This document shows, piece after piece, positions 7,885 through 15,942 of a DNA stretch of 64,000 nt; the stretch's first letter is position 1; the number at the start of each line of letters is the position of its first letter. Where the stretch lies: the NCBI RefSeq assembly GCF_039523035.1, contig NZ_BAAAEN010000001.1, positions 62,001 through 126,000 of the forward strand, written 5' to 3'. The notes under the pieces are model-generated. The model saw only the letters and a list, made by a program, of their open reading frames with translations. It had not been told where the DNA came from and ran no database searches. The translations under genes were made by a program, and so were the position numbers. This stretch comes from Pigmentiphaga daeguensis. Lineage in GTDB: Bacteria > Pseudomonadota > Gammaproteobacteria > Burkholderiales > Burkholderiaceae_B.

Positions 7885-8631
7885 TCATGCGCTTGCGCTA
7901 CGAACGTACCTCTTAGCGTTGGCGAACTTTCCGTTTAAGGTGCGCTCAGTGATGCCCATGGTGCCGCCGTAGTGGGCGACCAATGCAGAGACAAGGGCCT
8001 CCTGCGTTTTGAAGCTGGAATAGGGCACGCCTGAAGGCGACTGGCTCAGCATCAGCGTCAACATCCCTCCAATGATGTTGAGATAGGTCGTTTCCGCCCG
8101 TTCGCTGATCTCGCATTGCTTGGATGCCAACAGCACCGAGGATTGCTTGAGTAGCGTGTCGTGCTGCTCCTGCAGTTCTCGCATCTCACGTCGGGCTTGT
8201 TCAAGCGCGGCCTGAAGGGCCAGCCGCTCCACGAGGATCGCCTGTCCTGTTTCCATGGTGATGAAAGGATGCGCCATGCGTTCGCCACGGCTGAACAGAA
8301 ATCCTGGCCGGTGCTCGGGATAGTGGGTGCGCATCCAGCGTTTTAGATCGACATGGCGAACAGTCAGATCCAGAGAATTGAGCAGGTTCGGATCATTGAG
8401 CGTGATCCCGTTCTTGCCGTAGGGCAGCTCTCCGTTGAGGATGCCGTCATAGATACGTTCCGAGTGCAGCCGGCACTCATTCCATCGAGGGCAGTTCAGC
8501 GACCGAGGCAGGACACGCGGTGACGCGATCGTGGCCAGGATCATCGGGAGATACCGCAGCAACCCAGCCCATCGGATGGCCGCCTCGATGGGACGATAGA
8601 ACACCTTTGATGTTGAAATGTCCTTGTGCAT
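7885..8631 (-). CDS. ICE protein of unknown function with coiled coil
   Basis: A 248-residue protein with no enzyme family I recognise. Residues about 145-185 form a Gln/Glu/Arg-rich coiled coil (ALEQARREMRELQEQHDTLL). They are followed by a compact, conserved-looking C-terminal domain (about 190-245) with TYLNIIGGMLTLML, PYSSFKTQEALVSALVAHYGG and ITERTLNGKFANAKRYV. The end resembles a helix-turn-helix or oligomerisation module. The start at 8631 is chosen because a GGAG site lies just upstream; the longer 316-codon frame has no support. It lies at the ICE edge, 118 bp upstream of alpA on the same strand, so it may be a regulator of that operon (inference). Confidence 0.6.
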   Translation of the reverse strand: MHKDISTSKVFYRPIEAAIRWAGLLRYLPMILATIASPRVLPRSLNCPRWNECRLHSERIYDGILNGELPYGKNGITLNDPNLLNSLDLTVRHVDLKRWMRTHYPEHRPGFLFSRGERMAHPFITMETGQAILVERLALQAALEQARREMRELQEQHDTLLKQSSVLLASKQCEISERAETTYLNIIGGMLTLMLSQSPSGVPYSSFKTQEALVSALVAHYGGTMGITERTLNGKFANAKRYVRSASA

Positions 8632-9081
8632 GTCTTCGTCTCCTTTCGGGTGCGCTACATCACCGGCTCCTTTCTTGCCCAAGGGCTGTTGTGTCGTTAT
8701 GGCCTGCGACGGACGCTTGAGGCGATGCCCTAAGCGAAGGCGGAGGAGGCCATTGGCGTCCGCCGCAGGTGGCCTTGTCTTGCTTGATATGCAAGAATCG
8801 ATCAGTTGCCGGCCCATCGAGCGATGAGGACGCAAGCTCGATATTGGCGCTCACGGTACCAGCGTCATAGGTGGCGCAAAGCCCATCAAGACCGATTTGG
8901 TATGGTCTGATATCCAGACGGTTCAAGACCAGCGAGTTGAAGCGTTCGACGCCCCTACGTCCAGTTGGGGACTGGAAATCAGCGGTTAGTGATGCATCGC
9001 TCCACATGCTGATATATCGACAAAGTATCTGCCGCAGTACCAGTGACCCTGCCAGGTTGCCCCAGCACATAGGAGACGGAG
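8632..9081. other. Gene-free stretch between divergent ICE genes
   Basis: 450 bp between the unknown leftward gene and the rightward DUF305 gene. It presumably holds both promoters. Open frames here are short and overlap each other. I see no convincing repeat, RNA gene or consensus promoter. Confidence 0.4.
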
Positions 9082-9582
9082 ATGGCTGAACATTCCCATG
9101 AACATCAACATCACACATCCGGTCAGATGGGTAAGCACGGCCGACCATACGCCAAGTTCTGGGTGAACATGGTGTTGGGCCTCGTCGTCATGTACTTCGT
9201 AATGTTCAGCATGATCGACGGCGCCAGGGACTTCAGAAACAATCTCAACATGCTCTACATGGCGGTCACTATGTGGGCGCCAATGGGCATCTTCATGCTA
9301 GCGACAATGCCCGGCATGTTTCCAAACCGGCGGCTCAATCTCGTGCTGTACGGCTTGTTTGCCGTTCTCACACTCGGTTCTTTTGCCGCTACCCGTGCTC
9401 AAACCGGAATCGGCGATCGACAGTTCATCGCGTCTATGGTCCCGCACCATTCGGGAGCGATCCTCATGTGCCGCGAGGCGCAGCTCTCAGATCCGGAACT
9501 CGTCAACCTATGCCAAGCGATTTCCGATGGCCAGCGCGCGGAGATCGAGCAGATGAACCGGATTGCTGCACGCCTTCGTTGA
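9082..9582 (+). CDS. DUF305-domain membrane protein (probable ICE cargo)
   Basis: A 166-residue protein with a His-rich N-terminus (eight His in the first 20 residues), then three hydrophobic segments (about 28-45, 58-75, 85-103). A C-terminal DUF305 stretch follows with its signature FIASMVPHHSGAILMC and a further helical part. DUF305 proteins are ferritin-like in fold, often encoded with copper or metal resistance genes, and the paired His fit metal binding. An excellent GGAG site precedes the ATG. It stands alone between the ICE core and the attachment site, the usual place for cargo. Metal role is inference. Confidence 0.8.
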   Translation: MAEHSHEHQHHTSGQMGKHGRPYAKFWVNMVLGLVVMYFVMFSMIDGARDFRNNLNMLYMAVTMWAPMGIFMLATMPGMFPNRRLNLVLYGLFAVLTLGSFAATRAQTGIGDRQFIASMVPHHSGAILMCREAQLSDPELVNLCQAISDGQRAEIEQMNRIAARLR

Positions 9583-9872
9583 GGCTGGCTGCCACTACAC
9601 TGGCGCCGCGTTGCGCTCCGGCGAAGTTAGCCGCAGCGATGTAAAGATGAGTACTTGCGGTGTTCCGATGCCGGCGGTTGTGTCCTACAGCCGTCCAGGT
9701 GCCAGGTAGTCCACGCGACACCACCCCGCGCTGCCTGCGGAGCGAGCGCAAGTCATGATCGTCGCAAGTTGGAGTTCGATAGCGAACCCGCTCAGCAGCT
9801 GGACGCATCAGGCGTAACGACGGGTGGATGGATCATCCTTGGACGCTGGTGGAAGTGGTTGGATGAACTTTG
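9583..9872. other. Gene-free right end of the ICE
   Basis: About 290 bp between the DUF305 gene and the outward promoter. No gene, tRNA or clear repeat is seen. In this ICE family the terminal few hundred bases hold integrase and excisionase binding sites, which I cannot recognise by eye. Confidence 0.35.
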
Positions 9873-9901
9873 TTGCCGAGGGCGAAAAACAAGGCTATAA
9901 T
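9873..9901 (+). promoter_or_regulatory. Outward-facing sigma-70 promoter at the ICE end (Pcirc-like)
   Basis: TTGCCG (9873-9878), a 17-bp spacer and a perfect TATAAT (9896-9901) point toward the attachment site 70 bp away. ICEclc has a strong constitutive outward promoter (Pcirc) at this end. When the element circularises it lies in front of the integrase gene. The position and quality here fit the same arrangement. Confidence 0.65.
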
Positions 9902-9969
9902 TGAGTTCTTCGCTGATCACCACAGTGGAGAAAGTGATTGGGAAACAGAGACTTAGCGCTCTAGTGCAT

Positions 9970-9987
9970 GACTCGTTTCCCGCTCCA
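9970..9987 (+). other. attR: 18-bp duplicate of the tRNA-Gly 3' end
   Basis: GACTCGTTTCCCGCTCCA equals the last 18 bases of betaproteobacterial tRNA-Gly(GCC), including CCA, except one base (A for T at position 2). This is the established attachment sequence of ICEclc-type elements. No tRNA body precedes it, so it is the duplicated end left by integration and not a tRNA gene. It marks the ICE-chromosome junction. Confidence 0.85.
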
Positions 9988-10022
9988 ATTCGAGATCCAT
10001 GGAAAGCCCTTCCATGGAGTGT

Positions 10023-10050
10023 AAAAAAGGAGCCTTGCGGCTCCTTTTTT
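10023..10050 (+). terminator. Intrinsic terminator, originally of tRNA-Gly
   Basis: A 12-bp stem (AAAAAAGGAGCC / GGCTCCTTTTTT) around TTGC, ending in a T run. It lies 36 bp after the tRNA-Gly end copy, so it is probably the native tRNA-Gly terminator now separated from the gene by the ICE. A second small dyad (CCATGGAA...TTCCATGG) lies just before it. Being symmetrical, it may also end the convergent LysR transcript. Confidence 0.85.
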
Positions 10051-10095
10051 CGTTTCGGGACCCTCCCTGTCCATCCGGAGCAGGCCCTGGAAGCC

Positions 10096-11064
10096 TTATC
10101 GGCTGGCCGGCGACAGCGGGGCGAGGTAGTCGTCGCGGCCTTGGCGGAAGCGGCTGGTTTCCTGCTTCAACCAATGCGCCAGCGCATCCACGCGCGGCGG
10201 CGGCTGGGCGACGTGTACCAGGCGGTACGCGGCCGGCGAGCGTACCGCGCGCCCGAACAGCGGCACCAGGCGACCTTCCCGCAAGTGATCGATGACCAGG
10301 GCCAGGCGTCCGATGGCGATGCCCTGGCCGTTCAGGGCGGCTTCCACGGCCAACTGCGCCATGTTGAAGCGCCTGCCCTGGGTGATGGACACCCTGTCGG
10401 CGCCGACCGTGTCCAGCCAGTACCGCCATTCCGCATCGGCCGAGGCGCCTGGCCAGGCCACCGCGTCGTGCAGCAGCATGGAACCGTCCAGGTCGGAGGG
10501 AGTGCGCAGCGCCGGATGCGCTTCCACGAAATCCGGACTGGCGACGGGAAGCAGATATTCGTCCAGCAGATGGACGGATTCCAGGTCGCGATATTCGCCC
10601 AGGTCGTAGCGGATCGCGGCATCGATCTCCTCCCTGAGCACCGTCGCCATCTCCAGCACATGGAATTCGGCGGACACGCGCAGGTCGATCTCGGGGTACT
10701 CGCGGTAGAACGCGCCGATGCGCGGCATGAGCCAGAGCAGCGCGAAGGACGAATAGCAGCTCAGCACCAGCGAGCCGTCGGTGCGCCGGTCCTGCAGCCG
10801 CGACAGGGCCAGTTCGAGCTGGTCCAGGGCGGTCGTGACGGTTTCGCGGAGTTTCTCGCCTTCGCTGGTAAGCACCAGTTGGCGCGGCAGGCGGCGGAAA
10901 AGCACGACGCCCAGCCGGTCTTCCAGCTCGCGAACCTGCTGGCTGATTGCGCCCTGGGTAAGGGACAGTTCGGAAGCCGCCTGCGTGAAGCTGCCGGCGC
11001 GGGCGGCCGCCTCGAAGCAGCGCAGCCAGGCCATTACGGAGCTGTTGAGGTGTCTCCGCCGCAC
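10096..11064 (-). CDS. LysR-family regulator, GcvA-like
   Basis: A 322-residue LysR-type activator, divergent from the glycine-cleavage operon and therefore its probable regulator. The N-terminal HTH spans residues about 10-65 (WLRCFEAAARAGSFTQAASE; LSLTQGAISQQVRELED). The effector domain follows and contains RYDLGEYRDLESVHLLDEYLLPV, the pattern of the GcvA/AmpR subgroup. The GTG at 11064 is chosen: it follows an AAGGA site and gives the usual VRRR...L start; the longer frame to 11262 would run into gcvH. GcvA in E. coli responds to glycine and purines; the effector here is not known. Confidence 0.85.
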   Translation of the reverse strand: MRRRHLNSSVMAWLRCFEAAARAGSFTQAASELSLTQGAISQQVRELEDRLGVVLFRRLPRQLVLTSEGEKLRETVTTALDQLELALSRLQDRRTDGSLVLSCYSSFALLWLMPRIGAFYREYPEIDLRVSAEFHVLEMATVLREEIDAAIRYDLGEYRDLESVHLLDEYLLPVASPDFVEAHPALRTPSDLDGSMLLHDAVAWPGASADAEWRYWLDTVGADRVSITQGRRFNMAQLAVEAALNGQGIAIGRLALVIDHLREGRLVPLFGRAVRSPAAYRLVHVAQPPPRVDALAHWLKQETSRFRQGRDDYLAPLSPASR

Positions 11065-11173
11065 TCTTGGTTCCTTGCACGCACTCGGACTAATGGATGC
11101 CCCAGTATAGATCGTTTGACCACCCGGGTACCGGTTAGCAGAATGATTTGCTTTATCCGCCCCGGAGGTTCGC
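11065..11173. promoter_or_regulatory. Divergent control region between gcvA-like gene and gcvH
   Basis: 109 bp that must hold both promoters and the regulator's sites. GGAGG precedes gcvH at a proper distance. The space is too short for a tandem glycine riboswitch and no such structure is seen, so control is probably by the LysR protein alone. Confidence 0.5.
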
Positions 11174-11560
11174 ATGTCCATCCAGACCGATGCAGTCCGC
11201 TTCACGGAGGACCACGAATGGCTCCGGCCGGATGCGGACGGCGGCGTCGTCGTCGGTATCACGGATCACGCGCAATCGGCGCTCGGTGACCTGGTGTTCG
11301 TCCAGCTTCCCGCCGTCGGCTCGCACTACGATGCCGGCGACGAGCTTGCGGTGATCGAATCGGTCAAGGCGGCCGGCGACATCAAGGCGCCGCTGTCCGG
11401 CACCGTCGTCGCGGTCAACGAGGCAATCGTGCAGGATCCCGGCAAAGTCAACAGCGACCCGCTGGGCAGCGGCTGGTTCGTGAAGCTCGCGCCCGACGAA
11501 GCGCCGAGGCTGGACGGGCTGCTGACCGCGCAAGCCTATGCCCGGCTCATCGAGGGCTGA
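11174..11560 (+). CDS. gcvH: Glycine cleavage system H protein
   Basis: A 128-residue lipoyl-carrier protein that shuttles the aminomethyl group between GcvP, GcvT and the lipoamide dehydrogenase. The lipoylation lysine is K65 in ELAVIESVKAAGD. Length and fold (EDHEWLRPD; GITDHAQSALGDLVFVQLP; SGWFVKLAP) are standard. It is the first gene of the operon, 30 bp before gcvP, under the divergent LysR regulator. No lpd gene for the L protein is in the window. Confidence 0.97.
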   Translation: MSIQTDAVRFTEDHEWLRPDADGGVVVGITDHAQSALGDLVFVQLPAVGSHYDAGDELAVIESVKAAGDIKAPLSGTVVAVNEAIVQDPGKVNSDPLGSGWFVKLAPDEAPRLDGLLTAQAYARLIEG

Positions 11561-11590
11561 GGACGGACCGGCACGAACAGAGGAAGCTTC

Positions 11591-14530
11591 ATGACCAAGC
11601 ACGCAACCGACACCGCACGCCGTATCCCCTATGCCGGGCTGACCCAGGCGGACGATTTCATCGGCCGCCATATCGGACCTTCCGCGGCCGACCAGGCCGA
11701 GATGCTGGGCTCGCTCGGACTCGCATCGATGGGCGAGCTGATAGAGAAGGTGGTCCCCGCTTCGATCCTTGCGCGGTCGCCGCTGGCGCTCGGCCAGCCG
11801 CGCAGCGAACCCCGGGTGCTGGAAGACCTCAAGCGCATCGCGGCCGGGAACCGGGTGATGAAGTCCTGCATCGGCCAAGGCTACTACGACTGCCACACGC
11901 CGACGGTCATCCTGCGCAATCTGCTCGAGAATCCGTCGTGGTACACGGCCTATACGCCCTACCAGCCCGAGATCTCGCAGGGCAGGCTCGAAGTCCTGCT
12001 GAATTTCCAGACGATGGTGAGCGACCTCACGGGGATGGACATCGCCAACGCTTCGCTGCTGGACGAGGCGACGGCGGCGGCGGAGGCGATGACCTTCTGC
12101 CGGCGCCTGGCCAAGAACAAGGCCAACCGTTTCTTCGTATCCGGCGATTGCCATCCCCAGACGCTGGACGTCGTCCGCACGCGCGCCGAGCCGCTGGGTA
12201 TCGAGGTGATCGTGGGCGACGAGCGCACGGACCTCGCGGCCGTGGACTGTTTCGGCGTCCTGCTTCAATACCCCGGAACCAGCGGCGAGGTCGGAGACCT
12301 GGCCAGCATCGCCGATCAGGCGCATGCGAAGGGCGCGCTGCTTGCGGTGGCCGCGGATCTGCTTGCCTTGACGCTGCTGCGCCCGCCCGGGGAGTGCGGG
12401 GCCGACGTCGTGGTCGGATCGGCGCAGCGGTTCGGCGTGCCGCTGGGCTTCGGCGGCCCGCACGCGGCGTACTTCGCCACGCGCGAGGCGTACAAGCGCG
12501 AGATGCCCGGCCGCCTCATCGGCGTGTCGGTGGACGCGCAGGGACGCAAGGCGTACAGGCTCGCCTTGCAGACGCGCGAGCAGCACATCCGGCGCGAGAA
12601 GGCGTCGAGCAACATCTGCACGGCGCAGGCCTTGCTGGCCATGATGGCCGCGATGTACGCCTCGTATCATGGGCCGAGCGGCCTGGCGACGATCGCGCGG
12701 CGCGTCCACCGACTTGCGGCCACGCTGGCCCGGGGCTTGCGCGAGCTGGACCTGGAGGTGCCGACGCACGTGTTCTTCGACACGATCACGGTAAGGACGG
12801 GCCGCCGCACGGACGAGATCCACCAGGCCGCGCGGGCGCGCGGGATCAACCTGCGCGAGATCGACGACGCCCACGTGGGCATTTCGCTGGATGAGACCAG
12901 CGGCGTGCCGGAAGTGGAAGCCCTGTGGGCGGCGTTCGCTCCCGCCGGACTGCGGGCGCCGGGGTTCGAGGCGATCGAGGCCGGCACCGACGACCGGTTC
13001 CCGGAAGCGTTGCAACGCACGTCGGCCTTCCTGACCCATCCCGTCTTCAACACCTATCACAGCGAGACGGATCTGCTGCGCTACCTGCGCAGCCTCGCCG
13101 ACAAGGACCTCGCCCTGGACCGTACGATGATCCCGCTGGGATCATGCACGATGAAGCTGAACGCCACCACCGAAATGATTCCGGTGACGTGGAAAGAGTT
13201 CGGCGGCCTGCATCCCTTCGCTCCCATCGAGCAGGCCCGGGGCTATCTGCAACTGGTGACCGAACTGGAGCAGATGTTGTGCGCGTGCACCGGGTACGAC
13301 GCCTTCAGCCTGCAGCCGAACTCCGGTGCGCAAGGCGAGTACGCCGGCCTGCTGGCGATACGCGGCTGGCACGCGAGCCGTGGGGAAGGGCACCGCAACG
13401 TGTGCCTGATCCCCTCGTCGGCGCACGGAACGAATCCGGCATCGGCGCAGATGGTCGGCATGAAGGTGGTGGTCGTCGCGTGCGACGAGAACGGCAACGT
13501 CGACCTCGAAGACCTGCGGAAAAAAGCGTCGCAGCATGCGGCCGACCTCGCGGCCATCATGATCACGTACCCGTCGACACATGGCGTGTTCGAAGAGGAG
13601 GTGGCCGAGGTCTGCGCCATCGTCCACGAGCATGGCGGCCAGGTCTATATCGACGGCGCCAACCTGAATGCCCAGGTCGGCCTGGCGCTGCCGGGGGCCT
13701 ATGGCGGCGACGTGTCCCATCTCAACCTGCACAAGACCTTCTGCATTCCGCACGGCGGCGGCGGGCCCGGCGTCGGGCCGATAGGCGTCAAGGCCCACCT
13801 GGCGCCCTTCCTGCCGGGACACCGCCGGTTCGAGCGGCGCACGGAAGGCGCCGTCAGCGCTGCTCCGTGGGGCAGCGCGAGCGTCCTGCCGATCACCTGG
13901 GCCTATATTGCGCTGATGGGCGCGGACGGCTTGAAGCGCGCCACCGAGGTCGCCATCCTCAGCGCCAACTACATCGCCCGGCGGCTGGCGCCGCATTATC
14001 CGATCCTGTATACGGGCGTGCACGGCATGGTCGCCCACGAGTGCATCATCGATCTGCGTCCGATCAAGGACAGGACCGGCGTGTCGGCGGAAGACGTCGC
14101 CAAGCGGCTCATCGACTTCGGGTTCCATGCGCCGACCATGTCGTTCCCGGTGCCGGGCACCTTGATGATCGAGCCGACCGAAAGCGAACCCAAGGCCGAA
14201 CTGGATCGTTTCTGCGATGCCATGATATGCATCCGCGAGGAAATCGACGCGGTGGAGCGCGGGGCCTTCGGCCGCGATGACAATCCGCTGAAGAACGCGC
14301 CGCACACGGCCCTGGACGTCGTTGCGAGCGAGTGGACCAGGCCCTACTCGCGCGAGCAGGCCGCGTACCCCGTGCCGTCGCTGCGGCAGTCCAAGTACTG
14401 GCCGCCGGTGGGCAGGGTGGACAACGTCTACGGAGACCGCAACCTGGTCTGCTCGTGCCCCCCGATGTCCGACTACGAAGGCGGCCAGGCAGGCGCCCCG
14501 GCCAGGCAATCGCTTGCCGACCGCGGTTAG
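11591..14530 (+). CDS. gcvP: Glycine dehydrogenase (decarboxylating), P protein
   Basis: PLP enzyme of 979 residues that decarboxylates glycine and passes the aminomethyl group to GcvH. The fused two-domain form is recognisable: FIGRHIGP near the N-terminus, and the PLP lysine K715 in HLNLHKTFCIPHGGGGPG. It is slightly longer than the E. coli enzyme (957); the extra residues are in a C-terminal tail. An AGGAAG site precedes the ATG. sdaA follows after 18 bp. Confidence 0.97.
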   Translation: MTKHATDTARRIPYAGLTQADDFIGRHIGPSAADQAEMLGSLGLASMGELIEKVVPASILARSPLALGQPRSEPRVLEDLKRIAAGNRVMKSCIGQGYYDCHTPTVILRNLLENPSWYTAYTPYQPEISQGRLEVLLNFQTMVSDLTGMDIANASLLDEATAAAEAMTFCRRLAKNKANRFFVSGDCHPQTLDVVRTRAEPLGIEVIVGDERTDLAAVDCFGVLLQYPGTSGEVGDLASIADQAHAKGALLAVAADLLALTLLRPPGECGADVVVGSAQRFGVPLGFGGPHAAYFATREAYKREMPGRLIGVSVDAQGRKAYRLALQTREQHIRREKASSNICTAQALLAMMAAMYASYHGPSGLATIARRVHRLAATLARGLRELDLEVPTHVFFDTITVRTGRRTDEIHQAARARGINLREIDDAHVGISLDETSGVPEVEALWAAFAPAGLRAPGFEAIEAGTDDRFPEALQRTSAFLTHPVFNTYHSETDLLRYLRSLADKDLALDRTMIPLGSCTMKLNATTEMIPVTWKEFGGLHPFAPIEQARGYLQLVTELEQMLCACTGYDAFSLQPNSGAQGEYAGLLAIRGWHASRGEGHRNVCLIPSSAHGTNPASAQMVGMKVVVVACDENGNVDLEDLRKKASQHAADLAAIMITYPSTHGVFEEEVAEVCAIVHEHGGQVYIDGANLNAQVGLALPGAYGGDVSHLNLHKTFCIPHGGGGPGVGPIGVKAHLAPFLPGHRRFERRTEGAVSAAPWGSASVLPITWAYIALMGADGLKRATEVAILSANYIARRLAPHYPILYTGVHGMVAHECIIDLRPIKDRTGVSAEDVAKRLIDFGFHAPTMSFPVPGTLMIEPTESEPKAELDRFCDAMICIREEIDAVERGAFGRDDNPLKNAPHTALDVVASEWTRPYSREQAAYPVPSLRQSKYWPPVGRVDNVYGDRNLVCSCPPMSDYEGGQAGAPARQSLADRG

Positions 14531-14548
14531 CGTGCCCGGGAGAGTTCC

Positions 14549-15928
14549 ATGTCGGTGAGCGCCCTCGACATCTTCAAGATCGGAATCGGGCCGTCGAGTT
14601 CCCATACGGTGGGGCCGATGAAGGCGGGCCTGAAGTTCGCGGACGGCCTGCGAAACTTGGGCCTGCTCGAGCGGGTGTGCCGTATCCGGGCCGAGCTGTA
14701 CGGGTCGCTGGGGGCCACGGGCAGGGGACACGCCTCGGACGTGGCGGTCCTGCTCGGCATCGAAGGCGAGGAGCCCGAGCGGGTCGATACGGAAAGCATC
14801 CCGGACCGGCTGGCCGCCATCCGCGAGCACAGGTGCATGAACGTGCTGGGCGTGCACCAGATCCGGTTCGACGAGAAGACCGATCTCGTCCTGCATCGGC
14901 GGGAAAGCCTGCCGTTTCATCCGAACGGCATGCGGTTCACGGCGTTCGACGAGGCGGGCGAGGTGTTGCGGTCGCGCGTGTACTACTCGGTGGGGGGCGG
15001 TTTCGTGCTCGACGAGTCGGTGGCCGAGGGTTCGCCGATCGTGGCGGACGACCGGCCGCTGGCATACCCGTTCGATACCGCCGACGCGCTGCTGGCGCAC
15101 TGCCGGCAGACCGGACTGCCGATCAGCGCGCTGATGATGAAGAACGAGGAAGCCTGGCGGCCCGAGGAGGAAACACGCGCGGCCCTGCTGCGGATCTGGA
15201 GCACGATGGAGGAGTGCGTGCGGCGCGGTTGTCGCAAGGAAGGGGTGATGCCCGGCGGCTTGCGCGTCAAGCGTCGCGCCGCCGAGATGTACCGGAAACT
15301 GACGAGCCAGCCGGAAGCCGGCCTGCGCGATCCTCTGTCCGTGATCGACTGGGTCAATCTTTATGCCTTGGCCGTGAACGAAGAGAACGCCAGCGGCGGA
15401 CGAGTCGTGACGGCGCCAACGAACGGCGCGGCCGGTATCGTGCCCGCGGTGCTGCACTACTACATGCGCTTTGTTCCGGGCGCCACGTCCGACGGCGTCG
15501 TCCGCTTCCTGCTCACTGCCGCGGCCATCGGCATGCTGTACAAGCAGAACGCCTCGATATCGGGCGCGGAGGTGGGCTGCCAGGGCGAGGTGGGCGTCGC
15601 ATGCTCGATGGCCGCCGGCGGGCTGGCGGAAGTGCTGGGAGCCACGCCGCGGCAGGTCGAGAATGCGGCGGAAATCGGCATGGAGCACAACCTTGGCCTG
15701 ACCTGCGATCCGGTCGGGGGACTGGTCCAGGTGCCTTGCATCGAGCGCAACGCGATGGGGGCGGTCAAGGCCATCAATGCCGCGCGTATCGCGCTCCAGG
15801 GCGATGGCAGCCACTGCGTGTCGCTGGACAGGGTCATCAAGACCATGCGCGAGACCGGCGCCGACATGAAGGTCAAGTACAAGGAGACGGCCCGCGGCGG
15901 GCTGGCCGTCAACGTGATCGAGTGCTGA
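14549..15928 (+). CDS. sdaA: L-serine ammonia-lyase (L-serine deaminase)
   Basis: Iron-sulphur enzyme of 459 residues that converts serine to pyruvate and ammonia. Signature parts are KIGIGPSSSHTVGPMKAG at the N-terminus (beta domain), and GAEVGCQGEVGVACSMAAGG and LTCDPVGGLVQVPC in the alpha domain, the latter supplying cysteines for the 4Fe-4S cluster. It lies inside the gcv operon between gcvP and gcvT. The operon can therefore split one glycine, feed the one-carbon unit to make serine from a second glycine, and deaminate serine to pyruvate. A separate glyA is needed and is not here. Confidence 0.95.
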   Translation: MSVSALDIFKIGIGPSSSHTVGPMKAGLKFADGLRNLGLLERVCRIRAELYGSLGATGRGHASDVAVLLGIEGEEPERVDTESIPDRLAAIREHRCMNVLGVHQIRFDEKTDLVLHRRESLPFHPNGMRFTAFDEAGEVLRSRVYYSVGGGFVLDESVAEGSPIVADDRPLAYPFDTADALLAHCRQTGLPISALMMKNEEAWRPEEETRAALLRIWSTMEECVRRGCRKEGVMPGGLRVKRRAAEMYRKLTSQPEAGLRDPLSVIDWVNLYALAVNEENASGGRVVTAPTNGAAGIVPAVLHYYMRFVPGATSDGVVRFLLTAAAIGMLYKQNASISGAEVGCQGEVGVACSMAAGGLAEVLGATPRQVENAAEIGMEHNLGLTCDPVGGLVQVPCIERNAMGAVKAINAARIALQGDGSHCVSLDRVIKTMRETGADMKVKYKETARGGLAVNVIEC

Positions 15929-15942
15929 TTGGGAACCGATGA

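Larger units (their letters stand above)
1..9987. mobile_element. Distal end of a clc/PFGI-1-family integrative and conjugative element, integrated in tRNA-Gly
   Basis: The leftward gene series alpA, parA, small HicA-like gene, parB, DUF2857, STY4528-type, PFL_4669-type, DUF3158, ssb, topB is the conserved maintenance module of this ICE family. In ICEclc it lies at the end opposite the integrase. The boundary is set by an 18-bp copy of the 3' end of tRNA-Gly at 9970-9987. Transfer genes, integrase and intact tRNA-Gly are expected to the left of position 1 and cannot be seen here. Base composition in the unknown-gene and DUF305 segment (about 7.8-9.98 kb) is visibly less GC-rich than the chromosome to the right. 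Confidence 0.88.

Noticed and set aside
9970..10020. A complete tRNA-Gly at the ICE end.
   Set aside because: Only the last 18 bases are present; the bases upstream do not form D or anticodon arms.
11065..11173. Glycine riboswitch before the gcv operon.
   Set aside because: Only 109 bp between the divergent genes, with no aptamer-like paired structure; a GcvA-type regulator is present instead.
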